DNA of 13,424 nt from Selenomonas sp. (lineage in GTDB: Bacteria > Bacillota > Negativicutes > Selenomonadales > Selenomonadaceae), in the NCBI GenBank assembly GCA_003518745.1, contig DOYB01000101.1:1-13424 (forward strand), in the 5' to 3' direction. The notes under the pieces are model-generated. The model did no database searches and was not told the origin of the DNA. It saw only the letters and a program-made list of their open reading frames with translations. Of this stretch, positions 6,438-12,505 are shown in pieces (positions within the stretch are counted from its first letter, which is position 1; each line of letters opens with the position of its first letter). The translations under genes and the position numbers were made by a program.

Positions 6438-7436
6438 ATGACCATACGGGAACGAACGGAGGAGCTGGAGTACAAAACTCTGTCCCCACTTGCGGCAAAG
6501 AGCCGAGAGGCTAAGCGCAAATATCCTATGGTTGAGTGCGAGTTCCGGACTAAGTTCCAGCGTGACAGGGACAGGATACTGCACTCCAAGTGTTTTCGAA
6601 GGCTAAAGCACAAGACTCAGGTATATATAGTATCGGGAGATCACTATCGCACCCGTATGACGCACAGTCTTGAGGTTTCCCAGATTTCAAGGACTATAGC
6701 CAGGGGACTTCAGCTTAATGAGGATCTTGTTGAAGCTATAGCCCTAGGGCATGATGTGGGTCATACGCCCTTTGGCCATGCGGGGGAAGCGGCCATGGAG
6801 AGGCTAATGGGGCATTTTGCGCATAATGAGCAGAGCCTCAGAGTTGTGGACTGTTTGGAGCATGGGGGCCAAGGACTGAATCTGACATTCGAGACTAAGG
6901 ATGGGATAGTTAACCATACTGGAAAGAATCTGCCCAGGACACTTGAAGGCCGCATCGTCCGTACAGCGGACCGGATTGCTTACCTGTGCCATGATTATGA
7001 CGACAGTCTGAGGGCCGGCATGCTGACCGCGGATGATCTCCCCAGGGAGGTTCGTGAAAATTTTGGCAGCGATACCTCCAGAATGATTACCAGTATGGTT
7101 TCGGATATGATACTCAGCTCCACGGGGAAGGGGGATATATGCTTGTCTCCCGGAGTAAAGCAGACCATGGATGTGTTTCGTGAGTTCATGTTCGAGCATG
7201 TCTATCGTTCAAAGGCATTGCAGAGAGAGCGCAATCAGGCGGAATTCGTACTTAGATCGCTGTTTGAGCATTTCATGAAGAATTTTGAAGAACTGCCCAA
7301 GGAATTCTCAAAGCATGCTGAGAAATGGGGTAGGCAGCAGGTGGTTACTGACTATGTGGCGGGGCTTACCGATAGCTACGCGGTTCAGCTTTTTGACAGT
7401 ATTTTCATGCCTCCTGTGGGGCTGATGGTTAAATGA
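6438..7436 (+). CDS. dgt: Dgt-like dNTP triphosphohydrolase (HD domain)
   Basis: Dgt-family enzymes hydrolyse dNTPs to deoxynucleosides and tripolyphosphate and so adjust the DNA precursor pool. I start it at ATG 6438 (332 aa) because AGGGAGG (6423-6429) lies 8 bases upstream; an in-frame GTG at 6432 is too close to that site. The N-terminal block REAKRKYPMVECEFRTKFQRDRD and FRRLKHKTQV (53-62) are typical of the non-E. coli Dgt-like group. The HD metal ligands are H76 (MTHSLEVSQ), H105-D106 (GHDVGHTPFGH) and D178 (TADRIAYLCHDYDD). Substrate preference cannot be read from the sequence, so the symbol is by family. It heads a cluster with dnaG and rpoD. No clear promoter is visible between the upstream terminator and the start. 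Confidence 0.93.
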   Translation: MTIRERTEELEYKTLSPLAAKSREAKRKYPMVECEFRTKFQRDRDRILHSKCFRRLKHKTQVYIVSGDHYRTRMTHSLEVSQISRTIARGLQLNEDLVEAIALGHDVGHTPFGHAGEAAMERLMGHFAHNEQSLRVVDCLEHGGQGLNLTFETKDGIVNHTGKNLPRTLEGRIVRTADRIAYLCHDYDDSLRAGMLTADDLPREVRENFGSDTSRMITSMVSDMILSSTGKGDICLSPGVKQTMDVFREFMFEHVYRSKALQRERNQAEFVLRSLFEHFMKNFEELPKEFSKHAEKWGRQQVVTDYVAGLTDSYAVQLFDSIFMPPVGLMVK

Positions 7437-7501
7437 ATAATAATTTTAATACACTGGAAGGAATTTTCTTTTCGGCATAGAAATTTCAAAGGTGAAAGAG
7501 A

Positions 7502-9295
7502 ATGCGTAACGAAGCATTGGATGAATTTGTGGAAAAGGTGCGTGCGCAATCTGATATCCTGTCGGTGGTGTCCCAGTATGTTTCACTTAAACGCAAGGGA
7601 AACAGGTATTGGGGCTGCTGTCCCTTTCATCAGGAGAAAACTCCGTCCTTTTCCATTACGCCTGACAGGGGATTGTTTTATTGCTTTGGATGCCATGCGG
7701 GGGGGAATGTTTTCAAGTTCATTTCACTGGCTGAGAACGTTACGTACTTCGAGGCTATAAAGCTGCAGGCAGAGAAGCTGGGGATTTCCATGCCCCAAAG
7801 ACAAAAATCTCCCGAGGAACTGGAAAGGGACAATAAACGCAAGGCCCTGTATAAGCTCAATGAAATGGCACGGGATTTTTTCCACAACTGTCTCACTTTG
7901 ACTCAGCTAGGCGCGCCGGGGAAGGCTTATTTGGCCGGCCGGGATATTTCCGAGGATGTTATCAAGGAGTTTCATCTTGGGTTTGCCCCCAATGCTTGGG
8001 ATAAGCTGACGGAGGCCTTTCGGAAGCGGGGCGTTGACAGAGCTCAGCTGCTTGAGGTGGGACTGGCGCTGGAGTCAAAGAAGGACAAAGAGCGCGTTTA
8101 TGACAGGTTCAGGAACCGTGTTATGATTCCCATAGCTGATGAACGTGGAAGGGTGGTGGCCTTTGGCGGGCGCGTATTGGACGGTTCCCTGCCGAAGTAT
8201 CTGAATACATCGGAGACCATGATCTTCAATAAGGGCAGGTTGCTTTTCGGGCTGGACAGAGCGCATCGCGCGATTCAGCAGGAGGGTTTTGCCATCGTAG
8301 TAGAGGGCTATATGGATGCCATTTCGGTTTTTGGCGCCGGCGTGAGGAATGTGGTAGCTTCATTAGGTACTTCATTCACAAGGGAACAAGCAAAGCTGCT
8401 GATGCGGTACGCCAGAAGGATATGCTTTTGCTACGATAGTGATGACGCGGGCCAGCGTGCCACAGTCAGGGCGCTTTCAATCGTTGCTGAGCTTGGCGCG
8501 GAGGTAAGGGTCATTGTGGTGCCGGATGGAAAGGACCCCGATGAGTTCATTCGCAAGCACGGCAGGGAGGCATTTCAATCACTGGTGGATAAGGCCCTGC
8601 CATTGGTGGAGTACAGGCTGCGCTATGTGCTGTCACATACTCGCTATGATACATTGGATGGCAAGGTACAGGCCTTGAGGGAGATCCTTCCGGTTATGTC
8701 GAGCCTTAAGGATCCCGCGGGAATCGCGGAATACCGTAAGCGTCTGGCGCAGATTCTGATGTTGGACGAGGGAGTCATCGGAGAGGAGATGGCTCGATAT
8801 GTGAGGATGCCTGAATTACGGTTTGGCGGAGCCTCGGTTCAGACAGCTAGGAAGGCCCAGCCCAAAAGGGACAACGCGGTGCGCAGGGCAGGCCGAATCG
8901 TGCTTAGAATGCTATGGCAGGAGCCTTCGTTGCTGGCACATGTTAAGGCAAATTTGCCCGATGGATTTCCTGACGGGATTCAGCAGGAAATTATGGGGTA
9001 TTTGGAGAATTGTATAGAGAGGGGAATTTCGGCAGATGACATCAGCGCCGCTGAGGTACTCAGCGAAGATGCTGCGGCAGAACTTTCCCAGGCTTTGGTG
9101 GAAGAAACAGGTGTGCAGGACGCAGAGGTAATATATGAGGATTCTATACGAGTTCTGCGGAAGTCATATCTGAACTCCCTTTATATGAGGTACAGCCGTG
9201 AAATTGAAGAGCATCTAACGGCAGGAAGGATTGCCGAATATCAAGAGGCGTTGAAGGCAGCAAAGGGAGTAAAGACAGAAATGGATGGGTTGTAA
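7502..9295 (+). CDS. dnaG: DNA primase
   Basis: DnaG synthesises the RNA primers for the lagging strand and works with the replicative helicase DnaB. The 597 residues match full-length primase. The N-terminal zinc-binding domain carries C40, H43, C61 and C64 (CPFH, CFGC), at the same numbers as in E. coli. The polymerase core has the basic RFRNRVMIPI block (202-211) and KYLNTSETMIFNKGRLLFG (232-250). The TOPRIM catalytic acids are E268 (VVEGYMD) and D312/D314 (YDSDDAG). The region after about 430 is variable, as expected for the helicase-interacting C-terminal domain. The ATG at 7502 is preceded by AAAGGTGA at 7 bases. It lies 65 bases after dgt, with no terminator between. Confidence 0.97.
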   Translation: MRNEALDEFVEKVRAQSDILSVVSQYVSLKRKGNRYWGCCPFHQEKTPSFSITPDRGLFYCFGCHAGGNVFKFISLAENVTYFEAIKLQAEKLGISMPQRQKSPEELERDNKRKALYKLNEMARDFFHNCLTLTQLGAPGKAYLAGRDISEDVIKEFHLGFAPNAWDKLTEAFRKRGVDRAQLLEVGLALESKKDKERVYDRFRNRVMIPIADERGRVVAFGGRVLDGSLPKYLNTSETMIFNKGRLLFGLDRAHRAIQQEGFAIVVEGYMDAISVFGAGVRNVVASLGTSFTREQAKLLMRYARRICFCYDSDDAGQRATVRALSIVAELGAEVRVIVVPDGKDPDEFIRKHGREAFQSLVDKALPLVEYRLRYVLSHTRYDTLDGKVQALREILPVMSSLKDPAGIAEYRKRLAQILMLDEGVIGEEMARYVRMPELRFGGASVQTARKAQPKRDNAVRRAGRIVLRMLWQEPSLLAHVKANLPDGFPDGIQQEIMGYLENCIERGISADDISAAEVLSEDAAAELSQALVEETGVQDAEVIYEDSIRVLRKSYLNSLYMRYSREIEEHLTAGRIAEYQEALKAAKGVKTEMDGL

Positions 9296-9301
9296 TCTGG
9301 T

Positions 9302-9424
9302 ATGTTTTATGGAAATTTATTCGAGTATGGCATGGAATTCGGTTCCGAAAACGAATGTGTTTTTGGTGATGGGTTCCGTGAAGTGTCTGAGATCAATTCC
9401 AGGCTGAGGAGGGCAGATAGATAA
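9302..9424 (+). CDS. Possible 40-residue ORF between dnaG and rpoD
   Basis: An ATG six bases after the dnaG stop opens a frame of 40 codons whose TAA (9422-9424) directly abuts the rpoD ATG (TAAATG). The product begins MFYGNLFEYG and ends RLRRADR; it is acidic and aromatic in the first half and basic at the end. There is no good ribosome-binding site; GGATGGG lies upstream inside the end of dnaG, so translation would depend on coupling. The exact fit between two genes suggests coding or a translational-coupling role for rpoD, but a chance open frame is quite possible. I know no family for it. Confidence 0.33.
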   Translation: MFYGNLFEYGMEFGSENECVFGDGFREVSEINSRLRRADR

Positions 9425-10561
9425 ATGGCTGAAAAAAAGAAAACTGTCACTCCGTTGGGAACCGGTGTGAATCGTAGTGCCGAGATTGTGGCAAATCTGC
9501 TGAGCAAGGGCAAGAAGAACGGTAATATGTTGACCCATTGGGAGGTCGTAGAGGCCCTTCAGGTTCAGGATTTGACACCGGATGAAATTGATGATATCTA
9601 CATTGCCTTCAGTAAGAAGGGTATTGAGATTGTGGATGATGCTGCTTCTGATGTGCAGGATGATGACATCGATATAGAGATGGACAAGGCGGATGAGGAG
9701 GTTGAGATAGACCTCAGCGTTCCTGAAGGGGTCAGCATCGATGATCCGGTCCGCATGTACCTGAAGGAGATAGGCAGGGTGCCGCTTCTTACCGCTGATG
9801 AGGAGGTTGCCCTGGCAAAGCGCATGGAGGCGGGGGATGAGGAAGCTCAAAAGCGTCTTGCGGAGGCAAACCTGCGCCTTGTGGTCAGTATAGCGAAGCG
9901 ATACGTGGGGCGCGGAATGCTGTTCCTGGATTTGATTCAGGAGGGCAATCTTGGACTTATAAAGGCTGTTGAGAAGTTTGATTATAATAAGGGATATAAA
10001 TTCAGTACTTATGCCACATGGTGGATACGTCAGGCGATAACCAGAGCCATTGCGGATCAGGCCAGGACAATTCGTATCCCCGTTCATATGGTGGAGACCA
10101 TAAACAAGCTGATACGAGTTTCCAGGCAGCTCCTGCAGCAGCTTGGCAGGGATCCAACTCCTGAGGAGATCGCGAAGGAAATGGATATCAATGTGGATCG
10201 GGTCAGGGAAATCATGAAGATTGCCCAGGAACCTGTGTCCTTGGAGACGCCTATAGGCGAGGAAGAGGATTCTCATCTTGGGGATTTCATAGAGGATCAG
10301 GATGCTCCGGCACCTGCGGACGCGGCATCCTTCATGCTTCTTAAGGAACAGTTGGAGGAAGTGCTTGATACATTGACACCAAGGGAGGAAAAGGTACTCC
10401 GTCTGCGGTTTGGTTTGGATGACGGCAGGGCCAGGACATTGGAAGAGGTGGGTCAGAATTTTGGCGTAACCCGTGAACGCATACGCCAGATAGAGGCCAA
10501 GGCTCTGCGTAAGCTGCGCCATCCCAGCCGCAGTCGCAAGCTGAAGGATTTTTTGGATTGA
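9425..10561 (+). CDS. rpoD: Primary RNA polymerase sigma factor (RpoD/SigA)
   Basis: This is the housekeeping sigma factor, directing RNA polymerase to TTGACA/TATAAT promoters like the ssrA promoter in this window. At 378 aa it has the compact Firmicutes SigA size. A short region 1.1 (about 17-72) is followed by an acidic linker (about 76-97). Region 1.2 starts at DPVRMYLKEIG (107-117). Region 2 includes NLRLVVSIAKRY (149-160), DLIQEGNLGLIKAVEKF (169-185) and the -10-recognition helix KFSTYATWWIRQAITRAI (192-209). Region 3 begins at RTIRIPVHMVE. Region 4.2 carries the helix-turn-helix TLEEVGQNFGVTRERIRQIE (338-357). AGGAGGG (9407-9413) lies 11 bases before the ATG, a slightly long spacing. 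The order dgt-dnaG-rpoD resembles the macromolecular synthesis operon of other bacteria. Confidence 0.98.
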   Translation: MAEKKKTVTPLGTGVNRSAEIVANLLSKGKKNGNMLTHWEVVEALQVQDLTPDEIDDIYIAFSKKGIEIVDDAASDVQDDDIDIEMDKADEEVEIDLSVPEGVSIDDPVRMYLKEIGRVPLLTADEEVALAKRMEAGDEEAQKRLAEANLRLVVSIAKRYVGRGMLFLDLIQEGNLGLIKAVEKFDYNKGYKFSTYATWWIRQAITRAIADQARTIRIPVHMVETINKLIRVSRQLLQQLGRDPTPEEIAKEMDINVDRVREIMKIAQEPVSLETPIGEEEDSHLGDFIEDQDAPAPADAASFMLLKEQLEEVLDTLTPREEKVLRLRFGLDDGRARTLEEVGQNFGVTRERIRQIEAKALRKLRHPSRSRKLKDFLD

Positions 10562-10569
10562 GCTTGAAG

Positions 10570-10719
10570 GGACTGTCTCACGTAGCATATTCTATAGTAC
10601 GCAGATCAGCCTTCCACTTCTTGGAAGGTATCGGTATGCAGTCGGCATGCTGATGACCGTAAGCGATGGATGAGGTCCTGATTTCTGCAAGGCTGAGGGT
10701 ATGAGCCGTGGGACAGTCC
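10570..10719 (+). ncRNA. Candidate structured RNA downstream of rpoD
   Basis: The segment folds into a long rod. The outer stem has 13 bp (10570-10582 with 10707-10719). A 3x3 internal loop follows, then a 5-bp stem CATAT/GTATG (10586-10590 with 10699-10703). A 15-nt versus 2-nt bulge leads to an 8-bp stem TCAGCCTT/AAGGCTGA (10606-10613 with 10689-10696). The apical part holds an 11-bp hairpin (10629-10639 with 10645-10655, loop AGTCG). The five non-Watson-Crick pairs are all G-U as + strand RNA and would be A-C mismatches on the other strand. A T-rich ATTTTATTT follows. It could be a 3'-UTR element, a 6S-like RNA or a cis-regulator of the kinase gene. No clear promoter precedes it. This segment accounts for most of the 10562-10757 gap. 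Confidence 0.55.
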
Positions 10720-10757
10720 ATTTTATTTACGTGTTAATGGGGTGGGGAGGTCGGACG

Positions 10758-11798
10758 ATGGCGGAAAAGCTGTGGCGTACTTGCCGACTGACGGTGAATG
10801 GCACGTCTCGCAAGCTCCAGTACAGCCAGGATACCATTGACTATCTGTTCCTCCCCTTTCTGAGAAGACTGGCAAATCTCCAGCACAAGGAAAAGCGGAG
10901 GATACTGGTATATCTGGCAGGTCCTCCGGGGGCAGGAAAGTCCACCCTGGCCCTTTGGCTTGAGAAGCTTTCACTTATAAGCGAGGGCTTGGCGCCTGTT
11001 CAAGCCGTGGGAATCGGGGGCTTTCGCTATCCAAGGGAATATCTGGAGTCGCATTTTGTGGAGCGTGGCGGAGAACGACTGGCACTCATTCACTTTAAGG
11101 AGGATCCTGAGGCCTTTGATGTGGGACGGTTGTGTGGAAAACTGCAGGAGGTCACGAAAAGGGATGTCCGTTGGCCGATTTACGATAAGGCATTGAAGGA
11201 TATCGTGGAGGAAGTTACTACAATACGAAAGAAAATCCTGCTTATAGAGGGTGACTGGATGCTGCTCAGGGAGGATGGATGGCAGGAGGTGCGGCGCTAC
11301 TGTGACTATTCTCTGAGGATTATAGCTGATACGAAGGACATACGGGAGGGGCTTGCCGCATGGCGTGTGATGGGCGGCACGGCACAGGTCAAGGCTCCTG
11401 TGGTGTACGACACGCAGCACCAGCGGAACATGAAGAGGGCCTTGCAGAATACCTGGGCAGCCCACGAAACTTGGAGGCTCTTGCCGGATGGGGATTTCCA
11501 GATGCAGTCAGATGCCCCAAGACCCCGTCCTGTACTCCAGCGCCCGACGCTTTGGCAGCAGCCCAATGTCAAGACGAATGATGTACTTCTGGAAAGCGTG
11601 GGACGGCGAATGACAGTTTTGAATACGGAGAATAAGGGAACGGCATATGCCGAGGGCTATAGCGAAGGGCTTTCGGAAGCGAGGCGATCCATAGTAAGAC
11701 GGCTGTTCCTCAGTGGCAGTATGACAAGGGAGCAGATTATGGATACCTTTCACATAACAGGTGATGAGCTTACAAGGATGCTCATGCGTGAAAAATGA
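10758..11798 (+). CDS. P-loop nucleoside/sugar kinase-like protein with extra C-terminal tail
   Basis: This 346-aa cytoplasmic protein starts at ATG 10758, chosen because GGGGAGG (10744-10750) lies 7 bases upstream; an in-frame ATG at 10701 would overlap the rod-shaped RNA and lacks a site. A Walker A motif LAGPPGAGKST (53-63) leads a kinase core of the uridine kinase / pantothenate kinase / FrcK-like group. The support is GGFRYPREYL (87-96), HFKEDPEAFDVGRL (112-125, resembling the KGAPETFD block of that group), VRWPIYDK (137-144) and LLIEGDWMLL (161-170). The substrate is unknown. Residues about 297-346 (EGYSEGLSEARRSIV, then a helix-turn-helix-like end) look like the tail of Rpn/PD-(D/E)XK transposase-family proteins, an odd addition to a kinase. 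It lies 45 bases before the HAD gene, probably in one operon. Confidence 0.82.
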   Translation: MAEKLWRTCRLTVNGTSRKLQYSQDTIDYLFLPFLRRLANLQHKEKRRILVYLAGPPGAGKSTLALWLEKLSLISEGLAPVQAVGIGGFRYPREYLESHFVERGGERLALIHFKEDPEAFDVGRLCGKLQEVTKRDVRWPIYDKALKDIVEEVTTIRKKILLIEGDWMLLREDGWQEVRRYCDYSLRIIADTKDIREGLAAWRVMGGTAQVKAPVVYDTQHQRNMKRALQNTWAAHETWRLLPDGDFQMQSDAPRPRPVLQRPTLWQQPNVKTNDVLLESVGRRMTVLNTENKGTAYAEGYSEGLSEARRSIVRRLFLSGSMTREQIMDTFHITGDELTRMLMREK

Positions 11799-11843
11799 TT
11801 AAGCTGATTGATTAGGGTGTTAGTATGCAAGGAGATGGATAGG

Positions 11844-12485
11844 GTGAAACGAGGCGTTATTTTCGATATGGATGGAACCCTCCTTGATACGGAGCGGCTG
11901 TATAGTATGGCGTGGCTGGAAACGGCGGCTGATTTCGGGAAGGAGCGGGAGCCTGAGCTTGCCATGAGAGCCTGCGGCCTCAGCAATGACCAATGCGCCG
12001 CCTTGGTAAATGAGTTCTATCCGGATTTGGATGGCAGGGAATATCTGGAGCATGTGGTAAATGCCGTCAGGAAAAAGGCTGAAACTGAGCTTGCCCTTAT
12101 GCCCGGGGTTCCCGAGATTCTGGATTTCTTCCGGGATAGGGAAATACCAATGGCGATTGCCAGCAGTACGGATACCGAGCGGATCGAGACATATCTGGGC
12201 CGAGCGGGAATTCGTAGGTATTTCAACGTAATCGTGGGCGGCGAACAGGTTGTGAACGGAAAGCCCAATCCGGATATTTTCATAAGAGCGGCAGAACTAT
12301 TGAAGCTGGCTCCTGATGACTGCTATGTTTTTGAGGACAGTCCTAACGGAGTAAGGGCAGGGGCCGCGGCAGGCTGCACCGTAGTAATGGTGCCCAACAT
12401 GGTACAGCCCACGGATGAGATTCGCGATATGTGTGATTATGTATGTGAAAGTATGTTTGAAGCCATGAAAAAAATCGGGCAATAG
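11844..12485 (+). CDS. HAD-family hydrolase, beta-phosphoglucomutase-like
   Basis: This is a haloacid dehalogenase superfamily phosphatase or phosphomutase (subfamily IA), probably acting on a small phosphorylated metabolite in the cytoplasm. I choose GTG 11844 (213 aa), 9 bases after AAGGAG (11829-11834). The ATG at 11835 touches that site, and an upstream TTG at 11808 adds an unusual N-terminus. Motif I is FDMDGTLLDTE, with nucleophile D8 and acid/base D10. An alpha-helical cap spans about 16-85. Motif II is ASSTD (S108), motif III is K140 (NGKPNPD), and motif IV is FEDSPNGVRAGAAAGC (E164, D165). The substrate cannot be read from the motifs, so it could be a sugar-phosphate phosphatase rather than a mutase. 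It sits between the kinase and the PAS-GGDEF gene, closely spaced, so it is probably co-transcribed. Confidence 0.93.
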   Translation: MKRGVIFDMDGTLLDTERLYSMAWLETAADFGKEREPELAMRACGLSNDQCAALVNEFYPDLDGREYLEHVVNAVRKKAETELALMPGVPEILDFFRDREIPMAIASSTDTERIETYLGRAGIRRYFNVIVGGEQVVNGKPNPDIFIRAAELLKLAPDDCYVFEDSPNGVRAGAAAGCTVVMVPNMVQPTDEIRDMCDYVCESMFEAMKKIGQ

Positions 12486-12505
12486 GACGATAGGGAGGTA
12501 TAGAC

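Noticed and set aside
4860..6584. 574-codon open frame on the minus strand opposite the EAL gene
   Set aside because: The + strand protein has clear PAS, GGDEF and EAL motifs throughout. The antisense frame has no recognisable motifs, runs through the strong terminator and overlaps the start of dgt. It is an effect of codon use on the coding strand.
7393..7398. TTGACA inside the end of dgt as a dnaG promoter -35
   Set aside because: No -10-like sequence lies 16-18 bases downstream (GTGGGG is found there).
9317..10588. 423-codon minus-strand frame opposite rpoD
   Set aside because: It lies opposite an unambiguous sigma factor and shows no domain motifs, so it is a shadow frame.
10570..10719. 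MITE or insertion-sequence remnant with terminal inverted repeats GGACTGTCTCAC/GTGGGACAGTCC
   Set aside because: The ends do resemble transposon termini, but no flanking target duplication is seen and all mismatches are G-U on one strand only, which favours an RNA. Not fully excluded; a genome copy count would decide.
10701..10757. Upstream in-frame ATG for the kinase gene
   Set aside because: It falls inside the closing stem of the RNA structure, has no ribosome-binding site, and adds 19 residues unlike the rest. The ATG at 10758 has GGGGAGG at 7 bases.
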